The position numbers were made by a program, and so were the translations under genes. DNA of 64,000 nt, taken from contig NC_055989.1 of the NCBI RefSeq assembly GCF_018446385.1, positions 134,877,004 through 134,941,003 on the forward strand, written 5' to 3'. The DNA is from Zingiber officinale. Its lineage: Eukaryota; Streptophyta; Magnoliopsida; Zingiberales; Zingiberaceae. Of the stretch, positions 21,869 to 35,183 are shown one piece after another (the stretch's first letter is position 1; each line of letters opens with the position of its first letter). The notes beneath the pieces are model-generated. The model was not told where the DNA came from and searched no databases. It worked only from the letters and a program-made list of their open reading frames with translations.

Positions 21869-24800
21869 GTATAGAATGCTATAAGCTATGTATTTATTTC
21901 ACCAACTTTTACAAAACTAAATCTTTAGCTAGCCTTTTGTTTGGAGAACTGTATAACTTAGATGAGATGACTTGCTGCCATTAGATGTTGGTTGTAGATA
22001 ATTAGATGTTTTGTAAAATTTTGTTATATATATATTCTCATTCATAGTAGATGCTTAATTAGTTTTATATCACCTTCATCATTTTATATTTTAGAAAATC
22101 AACCACCATGCAAGGAGGTTGTCTTTAGTTAGATATGAAAAAAAAAAAAATTTCTCCTATATCTTTGTTATTAAACAAATTAGGTCATACTTTCCTCTCA
22201 AAAGTTTTATTTAAAAATCATATAATTGACTTTACAAAGTTAACTTCTTTCTATTTTTTTAGAGAAAATATGGCTTTTACATATTTCAAAGTTATTTTTA
22301 TAAATCACCTAAATTTTAGTATAAATTTTTTATTATCATGCTAATTTGACTGCACCATTAGCATGAGACACATGCTAACTATTGTTTTTCATCGATACTA
22401 GAAGTAAAATATTATTTTCAACTCAATTTAGTGTAACTTACTTATTTTATCAAATAATTTTTTTAATCATTTATAGAAAGAATTATGAAAATAAAAGAAG
22501 TCCAAGAGACGCACTCACTTTATTGAATTACCTCCAAAGTGCCACCATTTAGCTTTTATTATCAACCATTAAACTGTGGACTCCACGTGCTAAACGTAGT
22601 GAAAGTTGATATTTCTGTCTGAGATCGTCAACGAATGGAGCTATTTTCTTAGTTGATGAAGTCTTCATACATCGAAAGGAGGACCCGCCACTAATAGGAG
22701 TCGACGCCACCTGAGAGAAAGAAGGAATGAAAAGAGAAGAGAAGAGAAGAGGATTAGAATGGGAGGTCAGAGATTGTACCGATTTAGTTATTTCGATGCT
22801 CAAGTAAGATCTTTGATGGGGTGAAGAGGAGATGAACAGTAGTTAGTTGAAAGGGAAGTGCTTGGAGAAGGATTTGATACGCATACCTCTGCCAACAAGA
22901 GTGAGCTTGTTTTTATACATTCCCTCTGGGTGAGAAATGGTGTCCACGTGCTCCGTGTCCTGATCGATGGGATGCTACATGCATATGGGTATGGGGATGT
23001 CCCATTGCCACGTTCTGGTGGGTCATGCCATACCACGTCCCATTGATTGTGTTAAGGGTCTGCCACATGGACTCTTATCTTCGCATTAACATCTTCTCGA
23101 GTTTAATTGAAGAAGATGTGAATCTACCTGACTAACTATTTATGCTGGATTTATTGACAGACTCCGTCTATCTGAGATAGAGACAATAAGCTCATGCACA
23201 TCTGAAATTAAGGTTGCATATGTAGATAGAAACGACTAGAAAAAGTATCAAGCCAAGGCAAGTGCAAGCACAGATGATGATTTAATAGTGCCTGCATCCA
23301 CTATCTAACTGAAGTCCTTCATTAGCATTGACGTGTACTTTTGGAGTAGTGGGATCATTGAAGTTTAGAGTGTTATTATATGAAGTTTAAGGTCGAAACT
23401 CAGTGCGCCTGAGTGTGTCTTTCTCTGTCTTAACCATTTATATTAATAATCATTTATGATTATTAAATTAATAAAAATATTAAGGGGAAGGAATCATCTT
23501 TGTCACATAATTAGTATTGACGTACTTTAAGTGGCTCATATTTTCTCAGTTGCAAAATATTCATTTCTGCAATTTAACTGCATATATAACAATTAATATT
23601 AATTTGCTCAACATATTTCCACTTTCCAGTTTGTGGAAGGGTACTGGAAGCCAGACTACCACTGCCAGCTGGGCGATGCCTTTACAGGATCCTCTCAGAT
23701 TTAGAAAACCGGAAAAGCATCTTTCAACAAAGGTGATGCATGCCACCCTCTGGATAAAATATCATCAATGGATCTGCGAAACACTTTTATATGGTGGATC
23801 AATGGCAGAGACCGTAACTGGCCTGGTCGAAAATCTAAGGTGAAAATCATCGATATATAATTTATCCATATATCAACTCGAACCTTGGATGGCTTTGCTC
23901 TGACAAATGAAAATGGTGATGCATAGATAAGGATGGCATCGATCGGCGAAGCAATTCCAAGCACCACGAGGAAGCCATTATTTCTTGGGCTAAGAAGGAT
24001 GGTATCAGCGCCAACTATAAGCATCAAGGCATGCAACATAATTCCAGTTCATTATTCTCAAACAAAGATCATAGAGGTTCAGTTTACAGGTGATCCACTG
24101 GCCCAAAGGTAAACGAATAAACCGATGGGCCTAACCTCTTGTCCTTCCCAATCTCTTGCTCAGCATCGCGGGGCTTGTCGACGAGACAATGGAACATGAG
24201 GATCCTGACAAGTAATAAAATATATAGATATATCGATGGCTCAGCTGACAAAACTTTTTTACGAGACTACATTATAATTGTAGTATGGCATTTGGCTCGC
24301 ACCTTGGACGTAGGTAACCATTTCTGATATCGGAGCACTCCCATATGCTTGGCTGGATTCCCGCCAATAGGTGGTCCAAGTGATGGTGTGACAGTTTCTA
24401 ATGTTAAAGCTTCAAGTACAAATTAAATCTTTTTTGTTGCATGGACTTCTTGCGAGGACGCGATCCCTTTCTTGAGGGATGGTTTTTGTTCTGCATGCAT
24501 GGTTTAGCTAGAATTAATCATTAATTAATATAATTATCACCTCTGGTGTTATGTCTAATTAAGTCGTGGATAGTTTCGACTTATATGAAATAAGTCAATT
24601 GCTACACGAGCAGTACGTTGGCCAAAATATGCTGGGAAATTAAATTAATAATTGTAGGCGATCGAGCAGACCATCTTCGTGCGGCCGGTTTCTTGATGGT
24701 AATGCCTTCCATTATTGATTGGGATATTGGGTGATCTAGGGGATCGACTAAGATGCGGGCGAAATGCTAGGCCAACTCCTACTCGGCACCACACATGATA

Positions 24801-25440
24801 GCAAAAGTTCATTCATTCGTCCCTAGTATATATATCTTCGTGAATAATTTTTAGGTCAATAGATAAATCTCATATGAGTACTATTAACTTTGGACATTGA
24901 ATTGAATAAACTTAAGAACTACTAGTCAAGGTTTGATCCACCACATGTTGCAAAAGGCGGGTCCCGCCGCCCAGCGGCCCAAGGTTTGATCCACCACAGC
25001 ACGTACGACACATGGTCCAACATGTACAGTCCACCTGTGAGTGGTGGAGTGGCTGGATGTGGCCAAAATTTGGCAGCCAAAGAAAGATGGACCGGTGAGT
25101 TGACATGCACGACAGCCAAGGCGGCGCATGCAAATATTGCCGCAAACTAACCATTCAGTAGTTCCATGACCATGACCGTGAACATGCTCCAATCAAATTT
25201 AAAGGGAAAGAAAAACGTTGGCAAAGCGATCGAGACATCCCAAGTGGGCGTCTACGCTTTGCCTGCCCTTGTCGACACGTAAGGCGACCAGGCGAACCCT
25301 CCAATAGACCCACACGCAAACACTCGACACATTACATGCTGCTCGATCTCACTCCAATTCCAACACCACATCTATAAAGCAATAGCTTCACTTATTTGGC
25401 AGACAAAGACACCTGACTTTGCTAGTAAATCTAATGCCCA
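21869..25440. other. intergenic DNA downstream of the TFL1-like gene
   Basis: This long stretch has few transposon signatures. G-box CACGTG motifs occur at about 22587 and 22947. Two segments look faintly coding: plus strand near 23628-23700 (EGYWKPDYHCQLGDAFT) and minus strand near 24205-24085 (FHCLVDKPRDAEQEIGKDKR). Neither extends into a family I recognise, and stops surround both. An 18-bp direct repeat AAGGTTTGATCCACCACA occurs at 24928 and 24981. I assign no gene here. Confidence 0.35.
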
Positions 25441-25504
25441 ATGACACGGACGCACAGCTCCCACACTACACTGCGCTGCCGCTCGCGTGCGCGCGCGCAC
25501 CCCG

Positions 25505-26391
25505 TCAGCGCCGCCTCGCTGCCGTCTCCCGCTGCCCGTTGAAGTAGACGGCCGCCACCGGGAGCCCCAGGTCGTTGTCCTCCGCGAACCGCCGCGTGCT
25601 GAAACGGTCTCTCGTCGCCGGCGCCGCCGCCACCGACTGCCGCCGCTTCTGCTGGAAGAGCACGAAGATGAATCGGTGGATTCCGATGCTCGGACGAGGG
25701 CTCTCGTAGCTCAGCACCTCCTTCCCTGCCACATTAATTCGTTAAACGACAACAGAGACATCATCATCGAAAATAATCTCTATCGAAAAATACGAGTGAC
25801 GCAGAGTGGAGCGGGCATTGTCCCACCAAAAGAAGCATCGGTCGTGCCAGGAATGTCAGTCACGATCCTGCATTACATTCCGTCCAGAATTCATGAAACA
25901 AAGGCAAATGGTCAGTCACTATAAAAGCCACATCACTGTCTCCAAGATTGTGTTCATATCTTTCCGAGATTCACTTGCATCCAATCACTAATGCGCTGAT
26001 CAATTATAAATCACACTCATTAATTACCAGTGGACATGCTCCCTCAGGTACGGATCACTCGGCCCCGGCACATCTGGGTCTGTCATAACCTGTCATATAA
26101 ATGCCACGGCCATTAATTAGCCAATCGTTTGCGACGAAAAAGAGATGGATGGATTGAGATGGGAGCGACTGGTCAGATGAGGGTCAATACCAGCGTGAAG
26201 AAGGATCTCATGTCACCTCCTTGGACCTCCACCCTGGGCTTGCTCACCACTGCAGAGGGGTACAACTCATGGCCATTGCAAACCAGCTTGTTGCAGTTGT
26301 AGGTCACAATCATCTTCATAATCGGGTTGAATGTGTCGATCACTTCCCCGATCACCCGACCTACCACCAGCGGGTCTGATAGCCTTGCCAT
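25505..26391 (-). CDS. TFL1/CENTRORADIALIS-like PEBP protein, four exons
   Basis: A phosphatidylethanolamine-binding protein of the TFL1/CEN/RCN clade. Family members act with 14-3-3 and bZIP FD proteins in shoot meristems to delay flowering and keep growth indeterminate. Minus-strand exons are 26391-26191 (201 bp), 26089-26028 (62 bp), 25867-25827 (41 bp) and 25725-25505 (221 bp with TGA). Every junction is GT-AG, and the 62- and 41-bp middle exons are the classic sizes in this family. The product is 174 residues. Landmarks are [20 protein letters not shown] (48-67), the ligand-pocket motif DPDVPGPSD (71-79), GIHR (116-119) and [11 protein letters not shown] (154-164). His85 (REHVHW) and Asp141 (ATRDRF) are the residues that separate TFL1-type repressors from FT-type activators. 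The C-terminus ends RETAARRR. Introns are 101, 160 and 101 bp. The gene appears intact. It could be any CEN/RCN paralogue, so no symbol is given. Confidence 0.93.
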
Positions 26392-26475
26392 TACTTTCTG
26401 CTCTGAAAAAGGTGAAAGGCAGAGGTGCTACTAAGTAGTTTGTGTTGGGCAAGGGAGAGGTGCAGCTCGAGCCTC

Positions 26476-26483
26476 TATTTATA
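26476..26483 (-). promoter_or_regulatory. TATA box of the TFL1-like gene
   Basis: Minus-strand TATAAATA lies about 85 bp upstream of the ATG at 26391, a normal distance for a core promoter with a short leader. Confidence 0.6.
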
Positions 26484-26491
26484 GGTCTCAA

Positions 26492-28150
26492 GGGAGGGGA
26501 GTACATAATTCACAGTTGGTAGGGACACAGCTCTCATCCTCCTCGGGGGGTTAATTTCGGGTGACGACTGCTCAAATTTCATATTCTGAGCCCAATTGGC
26601 AGCTCTGTAGGCAACAAGGATGGTAAACAAGTTGATGATATATATATATATAATCTAATTTAATTTTCTCTCTTCAAACTTAATTCTATACCTGAGGAAA
26701 AATTATCAACTGCTGCAAGGAAGGTAAAACTCTCTTCTTCTCTCTACCATACACGAGAACTTGACCTCAGATTCTGAAGAAAACTTAACTTAGGAAGAGT
26801 GATTAAGGCAACAGTGTGTGGTTCGTGTTCTCATATTATGAAGTGAACAAATAGTGTAAACTAGAAAGTAGAGAGAATGCAGGTGGCTTCTAGAATTAAT
26901 GTAAGGTATCCAAGTGTCACAAGGAAATGTGCATGGCATCCAACATTATGCTTCTTTAACACAAAATTTCCTATCTTTTGAAATTTTCAACGTCCTTAAC
27001 AAAGTTAAAGAGAACATTTCGTATACATAGTGGAAATGATAAACATATAATTAAGATGCCACTAACATGTATTATGATATGTTCTTTTCACCATTTTATT
27101 TTATTTTATTTTTAAAAAAGGTTAAGATAGAAGAGCATCTTATCGAACTTTATTTTATGATTGGTTTTGTCCTGACCTTGCCAAAAAGGAGTAAGTGGTC
27201 GTTCAGTTAACAATCCAGTTCATTTGTTTTTTTCTTTTAAAATGTGCAGGGGAGAATGAAATCGTGAGTTCTTGACGTCCTTTATCATTTAAAGCAAAGA
27301 GGTGGAGAGAAGAGTGAGATTGGTGGGGATGGGGGCCTGAATTAACAAGCTCGAATTTCATCCATGGGAGGAACTTGCCATATCTGGTTATATTCTCCGG
27401 ATGAACTGCAAGGAATAAAGAAGGGCGGAGAAAGAATGCAGTCTTTGCAGCAAAGTAGTAGTAGTGGCTTAGTGTCATCTCAGTTAAAGAGATCCCATGG
27501 TTCTTGAACAAGTAAAAGAAGGCATAAAGTTTCCACAACTAACTGCGAACATAGAATAAGCTCATCTTTGTGGAAGTACACCTAATAAATAAGGCTGCGC
27601 AGGAATGAGATTGGTTTGAAGGTGTTGTATAGTTACATTTATTTCAAACTATGGAAGCAAATGCAGTGGTGGTGTGATATGACAATGTGGTCACTAAGAT
27701 TATTCTCCTACTCACTTTTTTCTTAATTCCATCTCCGAAGTTGACTTTTTTTGTTTTGTTTGCTTGGGCGACCAACTATCTACCGGATTTGATTGCTAAT
27801 TAATTCATGTCATATTGCTTGTAGTTCTCTCTAGTATATTTTGCAAAGAGGGTTTAATTATGATATCTTAGTGAGTTGGAACATGTTTTTTTGGAATTAT
27901 TGGGCTTAGCTATTTTTTAGAATTTTTTTTCTTAGTGTAGAAATGTAGGATTTAGCTAAATATTGGGTTGAATTTGAGTTGAGCTCAAATTTATGTTAGA
28001 TTGAGAGAGATAGATTGACCTAAGATTAAACAATGGTCAAAATGTTTCACTTTAAACAGGAATCCAATTTAAGGTTTTGTTAGTTTAGCTAGGAATGCCC
28101 TACCTATCATTTCTTTTCCTTTGTATTTCATTTTTCATTATCTTCATTCA
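26492..28150. other. 5' flank of the TFL1-like gene
   Basis: AT-rich DNA with a TA run at about 26638-26652. It should contain upstream control sequence of the PEBP gene. The 111-codon minus ORF at 27203-27538 has no domain I recognise and is not called. Confidence 0.45.
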
Positions 28151-28154
28151 TTCC

Positions 28155-28395
28155 TAACGGTTTGTTTTGGAGGAGGTGAGGGAAGAGTAAGTAAAGGAAA
28201 GGTAATATTTACCCTTGTTTGGGAAGAAGGTGAGGGGAGGGAGCGAGGGAAAACTTTTAGTCTCCTTTATCCCTCAAATGAACTATTTCCTTACACCCCA
28301 AATCAAGATATAAGGAAGTTATCCTCCCTTCCCCTTCCTTTTCTTCCCTTCCCTTTTCATTAATGAATCTCTCCTTACCCCATCCAAACAGAAGG
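28155..28395. mobile_element. MITE-like inverted-repeat sequence
   Basis: GTTTGTTTTGGAGGAGGTGA on the left is complemented by CCTTACCCCATCCAAACAGA on the right. Purine-rich stretches in the left part (GAGGGAAGAG) face pyrimidine-rich ones in the right part. The exact ends and target duplication could not be fixed. Confidence 0.4.
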
Positions 28396-29194
28396 TAAGG
28401 GAGTCACGACCTACTTTTTCTCCCTATTTCCACTCTCATGTCTGACATCGTTTGTGAATTTAGTAGACAAGCAAAGGCTAAGTTGCTCATTTCCCCTTAG
28501 TTGACACAAAAGGAATAGCAAAGAAAACAGGACCCATTTTGTCACCAACAACAAACCATTTCTCCTTATGTGTTATCTTAGCATCAAGAAGAAGGAAGGT
28601 CCTTTTTCTCTTATTCAGTAGAAGGTTGGAAACTCTCTTTTCGTTGCCTTTTCCATCATCAGTAGCACAATGTTGTTTACATCATCCCGCCCTCCTCGGT
28701 TAAAAATAAGTTATGCTTTACTCCTTTTATCGATCAACGACAACCTTTTTTTTTATTTGGGCAATATGCAGAATTTTCTTATGATTATTTTGCATAACAA
28801 CCCTCCTTGATTTGGACAACAATTACAAAGATCATTCAATAATTGTGTTCTTTGAGTTGGAGGTCCAAACCTTTTTTAGTGAGTGTAAGATGCAATTCTT
28901 TGATCGAAATCTTGTGAATGCTAGCTAGTGAACATGGAAAACTAATTATTTTTTACCCCTTGCTGCAACTTATTTGATAGGTGCCTATTGTGATATTATA
29001 GTATTTTGATGTTGATTTATCTTTAGGTCTAAGATTAGCACCTATGCATGTCGATCAAGTTTTAGAGGGACTAGGGATATGTTGCTTATTCTTCATTTCC
29101 ATTACAATGTAAATTTTTTTAGTGTATTTGGTTGTAAGATATAAATTTTAAGCACCAAAAATCACTTAGAACATTTTTGAACTAAGATAGATGA
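28396..29194. other. non-coding DNA
   Basis: AT-rich sequence with no ORF or repeat structure that I can assign, between the MITE-like repeat and the LINE. Confidence 0.4.
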
Positions 29195-32100
29195 AAGAAG
29201 ACGAACCAGTCATGACCGGTCCCAAGCCCATATAAAGAAGGAAGATTACTTTAGGTTGTCAACTAACTTTAAAACTATGATAAATGTTCAATGAATGGAT
29301 CTATTAAATTATTGTGCTAATTTTATGTTGTTCCCCGGAAGGAATGCATTGTAGGGTCCTATTATAACATCTCAGTAAAGACCACTATATCTTTAAAACT
29401 CGGGTGTAGTGCTAAATATGTATGAGTTAGCATTGTAAGGTATGATTATAATGTATCATCATGGACTGTTACATCTCCATGAGAATTTAGATGTAGTGTT
29501 AAATAGGTAAGAGTTCTCACGCAATAGATTGGAAAACAATAAATATGATAGGAAACTAATAGTCTAAAATTTAGAACATGGAACATAGGAACCATTACTA
29601 GTAAATCAATGGAGGTAGTAGATTGTATGATTAGGAGAAGAATTAGTGTGTTATATACAAGAGAGAAAATGGGTTGACGAGAAGGCAAAGATGATAGAGA
29701 ACTCAGATTTTAAGTTATGGTACACAAGAACGAGTAAAGCAAGAAATGAAGTGAATATTATTGTAGATAGTTTGTTAAAGGATGAATTATAAGAGTAGTT
29801 AGAATAGATGATAGAATTATAGTCCTTAAGATAATAGTAGCGAAAGAAACTATGAACATAATTAGCGTATATGTACCACAAGTAGGATTAGATGAAGCTA
29901 TCAAATCAAGATTTTGGGACGACTTATATGAAGTATTACAAAATATTCTACTAAATGAAATGATTTTAATAGAAGGTAATCTAAATGAGCATGTCAAAGT
30001 GAAAAATGAGGAATATGAGAGGGTACATGGGGGTTATGGTTTCGAATGAGAAATGAAGAAGGAACAACTATATTAGACTTTGCGATATCATATGACCTTA
30101 TATTAGCTAATATTTTTTTAAGAAAAAAGAAGAACACTTAATCACATTCAAAAAGTGAGAATAATAAATCACAAATTTAGTTTCTTATGGTTAGGAAGAA
30201 TGATAGAAAGATTTGTAAAGATTACAAGGTCATCCCTAGAGAAAGATTAAGTACCCAACATAGGTTAGTAGTGTTGGATATATGCCTCAAGTATAATATC
30301 AATAGAAAGAAAATATATACGACTCCTAGAATTAAATAGTCAAAGTTAAAGGATAGGAAACAAAATATATTTAAGGAGAAGATAGAAGTATAAGTATTAG
30401 ATGAAACATATGGTGACTCTAATACGATATGAGATAATATAGTATCAAAGTTGAAAATATTAACTAAAAGTATACTCGATGAGTCAAAGGGGCATGCACC
30501 ACTAAATAAGGAATTTTGGTGTTGGAATGAAAAAGTACAAGAGAAAGTGAAGGAAAAATGAACAGTTTATAAAAAATTATATATTTGTAAGAATAAGGAA
30601 AACTTAAAAAAATATACAATAGCCAAGAAAGAGACTAAGAAAATAGTGAATGAAACAAAGAATGAAATTTTTGAATGATTATATTAAAAATTAGATCAAA
30701 AGAAAGGGAAAAAATATTTATAGAATAGCTAAAGTGAGAGAAAGAAAGACAAGAGATCTTATCCAAATAAAATATATTAAAGATAAATATAATAGGGTAC
30801 TAGTAAATGATAGAGAAATAAAAGAGCGGTGAAAGATGTATTTTAATAATTTTTTAATAAAGGTTTAGGTGATCAACTTAACTTAGGTAATTTAAGTACA
30901 TTAAATGTGTATAGAAATTTAAATTTTTATCGTAGAATTTAAACTTCAGAAGTATAATAAACTTTAAATGGAATGCCTAATGGAAAAATTGTTGGACCAG
31001 ATAATATTCCGATAGAGGTATGAAAGTGCCTAGGGAAATAAAGTATTGAATGACTTATAAAATTATTTAATATGATATTGAAAATAAAAAAAATATTTGA
31101 TCAATGGAGGATAAGTACTCTAGTTCCCTTATATAAGAATAAGGGAGGCATACAAAATTGTGCAAACCATAGAAATATTAAACTAATGAGTCATACTATG
31201 AAACTTTGAGAAAATATAATAGAAAAAAGATTAAGAAAAGAGACCATGGTGACCAAAAATCAATTTATGTTCATGCCTGGATGGTCGACAATAAAATCTA
31301 TACATATTCTTAGATAACTAATTAAAAAATATCGGGAATAAAAATAAGATCTACACATGGTATTCATTGATTTAGAAAAAGTTTATGATAGAGTCCCAAG
31401 AGAAATTATATAGAGAATTCTAGAAAAAAGAGGTATTAGCGTAATATATATTAAACTAATTAAGGATATGCTCGAGAATTTAATGACAGAGTAAAAATTT
31501 CAGGCGGAGTAACTGAAACATTTTTAATAAAGATAGGGTTATATCAAGGATCATCTCTAGGTCCTTATCTTTTTACACTAATTATGAACGAACCCGACAC
31601 ATATTCAAGACGTAGTACCATGGTGTATGTTGTTTATATATGATATTATTTTGGTAGATGAAACACTTTAAGGAATAAACGCTAAACTGGAATCTTGGTT
31701 GAAACACTAGAAGGGAAATGTTTTAGATTTAGTAGAATAAAGATAGAATATATGGAATTTAAGTTTAGCAATATTTGACGTAATGAGACAATTGTTAAGA
31801 TAGGAGATGATGAGTTGCTCAGAACCTAGAGCTTTAAATATTAAGATCATTTTTGTAAAATGATGGAGGGATTGAGAGAGATGTCTTACATATAATACAA
31901 GTAGCATGACTAAAATGGAGGAGAGCGTCAAGTATTTTCTGTGATCATAAAGTACCTCTAAAACTTAAAGGAAAGTTCTATAAAATCGCAGTTAGACCTG
32001 CTATGTTATATGTAGTTGAATGTTGGGCTATGTCTCAAGAAGATGAGTAGAAGATGAGAATTATAGAGATAAGGATGTTAAGGTGGATGTGTGGACATAC

Positions 32101-32423
32101 GAGGATGTACAAAATAAGAAATGAGAGCATTAGAGAGAAAGTTATAATTGCATCTATTGAGGAAAAAGTCTGAGAGACACGTTTAAAATAGTACATGTAT
32201 GTACTTATATGACCTATAAATACTCCAGTTAGACAATGTAAAACTATGACAAACACATATATCAAATGAGAAAGAGGAAGACCAAAAAAGACTTGATTAG
32301 TAATAATAAAATAAGATAATATTTATTTAAATATAGATGATGATATAGTAGAAGACATAACTCAATCACGTAAAAGGATCCATATAGTCGACCCTACCTA
32401 GTGGGCTAAGGCTTGATTGTTGT
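29195..32423 (+). pseudogene. RTE-type LINE, near full length but decayed
   Basis: The 5' leader (about 29205-29570) includes GACCGGTCCCAAGCCC. An endonuclease domain follows: fragments GTITSKSMEVVDCMIRRRIS (about 29590-29650), ISVYVPQVGLDEAIKSRFWD (from 29861) and HGGYGFE (near 30030). The reverse transcriptase runs at about 30960-31600, with WRISTLVPLYKNKG, VFIDLEKVYDRVPREI and GLYQGSSLGPYLFTLIMNE. The 3' end has the plant RTE signature GACCCTACCTAGTGGGCTAAGGCTTGATTGTTGTTG. Many stops and frameshifts make it inactive. The TTG-rich tail is interrupted at 32424 by a solo LTR and resumes at 35162. Length is about 3.2 kb, close to a complete plant RTE. Confidence 0.85.
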
Positions 32424-35161
32424 TGTAAAATATGATGCCTAAATATAACCTTAAGGAAATTTTCAGGAATTTTTAGAAATTTTTTGAGAATTTTTCGGAG
32501 CTCGTATGACGAGTTTAAGGGGATCAAGTATTGGGCCATGGGAAAGCCTGTTTAAACTACCCATTTAAACGAGGAAAAGTTTTATTTTTATTTTTCCTTT
32601 TTCTTTTCTTTTCCTTACCGTGCCTAAATTCCCATTGCCAATTTCTTCTTCTCTTCTTCCCCTAAGCACCTGACGCCTCCTCGCGCAACGCCAACCTTTT
32701 CTTCTTCCCGAGCCTCCTCATCTTCCCAAACCGACAGTGTTTCCTCTTCTCTCTCGCTGATTAAGCCGTCGGCCAAGGAAGTCTTGTTCCCTTCCTCTCG
32801 CGCACGAAGCCACCCCATCTCCCTCGATCATCGAAGCTTATATCTTGTCGCCACCTGATCGGCTACACAGGTTGCTTCAGCATCGACGATCGGAGCATGT
32901 CTCGAAGGCTAGCCAGCAACTCAGTGGGCGCAGGCTGTCCCGAGAGCCATGAAGCTCCCTCACATCTCTGCCCTAGATCTGATCCCTGTGCGTCGCCGCC
33001 CCTGTCGACGCCATGCCCTAGCTTGGATCCACTACCCTCTTCCGATCGCATCACCTCCATGCAGTGCTATTCCTCGTTGTGCCATCTATCGCTAGTTTGT
33101 TCTTCACATATATCAACAACCGCTTTCTATTGGGTCTCCGACAGAGGAAAAGCTGTCGGCACAAGCTTAGGGTAAGATATGTTAGTTTTTGATGGTGGAG
33201 ATTTTGATTCAATTTTAGATAAGAGTGTATGTGCTAACTGTTTCTGGTTTCCAGCAGCAGCTCCAGCTTTGTTTCAGCAGCAACCTTATGTTAGCATTTG
33301 GTTTCTTCACTGAGCAGCTGCAGTTCTGAATTGAGGTAAGAATCGTATAGAAGTGGATTAATACTAAAGTTAGATCCATTGTTTTGGTTGTTGTATGAGA
33401 TCGATTCCAGTTCTGAAAAATTGAAGTGTTAATTGTGAGTAAAGGATTGGTTCTTTGCTAGATATTGAGGTTAGATGTCGATTTTAACTAGGGTTTAGGT
33501 TGGATCCAATTTGGGTTAGCTAATTTGGTTAGATTGTTTAGGACAATCCAAATTGAGGTTCCTAATGAAATTATTATTTAGTTTAGCTAGTTACATGAAA
33601 TTAGCTAAAATTATATGTTCGATGTTGCAGGGCTTTTATTCGAGATGGGAGTATTGTCGTGGGATCTATTTCGGATACGATCTCTATTTTATAGGAGGGT
33701 ACCTTGACTTGTCTTTTAGATATTGTCATTTGATATGCATAGTGAGTTTTAATGAGTAGTAATAATTATGTTATATCTGCATCGGTATGTCATTGCTTGA
33801 TTCTTTTAGCATGCTTATGTATTACTAGTTTTGCATTCATTACCCTCTTGATTATTTATGCTCATAGAGGTAGTGACATACCATGCCTTGTGATATACCG
33901 GACTAGACATTTACTATATCTGATATGTGTACCTAGATCTTCTTATTTGAGCCATTTATTTTGGTACATGTTCTATGGAGGTAGATATGGTCAGGATTTT
34001 CATGCTTAGTGTCATGCACCATCTCGCGTGATTGCATGATGAGCGATTGTCGGCTCCATTATTGTTGAGCACATCGCTAGTTATATGGATCTGCACACAC
34101 AACCACTCATGGGTTAGTGGTTTTTATTCAGGGAGGGTGTGTTGCTGCAGGTTGCTCTGTTAGTGCTCCACTGGTCTACTCATGGGTAGCGTGACGCAGC
34201 GTGGTAGCAGGACAGGGATCCCTCCTCAGGATTGTGTCAGGGAGATGAGAGCCTTGAGCTCCCCACTTATGATTTGGAGTAGGAGGATATGTGTACTCTG
34301 ACAACATCCTGCCCACTCGGTCACTCATCAGGAGCAGTGATGACAGAGTGTACAGTTGTCACAGCCATACCCACTCGGTCTCACCATCGTGTGTGAGATG
34401 GCTGACTGACGTCAAGGGTGACTAGGACATGTCATTTGCATCATATGCATGATTGCATTTATTATTTGTTTTTACTGCACTTTGTTTGCTGCATATTTGG
34501 TGGGTGCATATGATTGACATACATACAAGAGATATGATATTTTCAGTCTGACAACCTTATTATCCTTATAGGAGGTCCTGGTGAGTATAGCTTCTCCCAT
34601 TCCTTTTAGTTTGCATTTTCCATTATTATTTCAGGAGACTGTACGCATAATTTTTACTATTGGTTATTTCTTACTATGCATGTCAGCTTGGTATCCGCTG
34701 AGTGTTGGACTCACTCCATTGATTATTATCATTTCAGGTTGAATCTGTCAGGAGGTTCCAGTCGCTAGTCCCCACCCTGAGTCACAGTTTTCTACCTTTG
34801 GACTTGTGTTTTCCTTGTTATATTTTTATATATTTGTGATGTATAACTGTACTCATGGATTTTTATCGAGTTTTGGTCTACTGCCTTTATTTTCCGCTGC
34901 GTTGGATTTTGTTATGGGTTTATGTTTTTCGTCGTATTAGTGGAGTAGATTTTATTTAAATAAATTGTGTGGTTGTGTTAGCCAGAGGTTGAATTAATAT
35001 AAATTGCGTGGATTGTTAGTTATTTTTATTGTTATTGTTCCGACCGTGTTGGTCGAGGTTTGTGTGACCCTGAGGACTTTGTACTAATGTTCCATATTGT
35101 CACCTGTACATGAGAGATGCTGCTGAAATTTCCTCTGTAGAGACTCCCCCAAGGTGTGACA
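32424..35161 (+). mobile_element. gypsy solo LTR in the LINE tail
   Basis: It starts TGTAAAATATG and ends AAGGTGTGACA, with GTTGT duplications at 32419-32423 and 35162-35166. It is 2738 bp. The family is the one found inverted at 36270-39141 and truncated at 13461. It contains a pyrimidine-rich segment near 32590-32830, and the ORFs there are LTR sequence. No internal gypsy genes are present, so it is a recombined solo LTR. Confidence 0.9.
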
Positions 35162-35183
35162 GTTGTTGTTATACAGATGAAAG

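Noticed and set aside
19430-23440. Possible SINE pair (19430-19500 and 23370-23440)
   Set aside because: The two segments share a GGTC(T/G)...GTTGAAA(C/T)TC(A/G)GT stretch resembling a Pol III B box, but no A box, tail or target duplication could be found.
24912-25192. Overlapping Trp/His-rich minus-strand ORFs
   Set aside because: Three frames are open over the same GC-rich stretch and the residues come from an 18-bp direct repeat; no domain is seen.
27203-27538. 111-codon minus-strand ORF upstream of the TFL1-like gene
   Set aside because: No recognisable family, no supporting splice or promoter signal; could be chance in AT-rich DNA.
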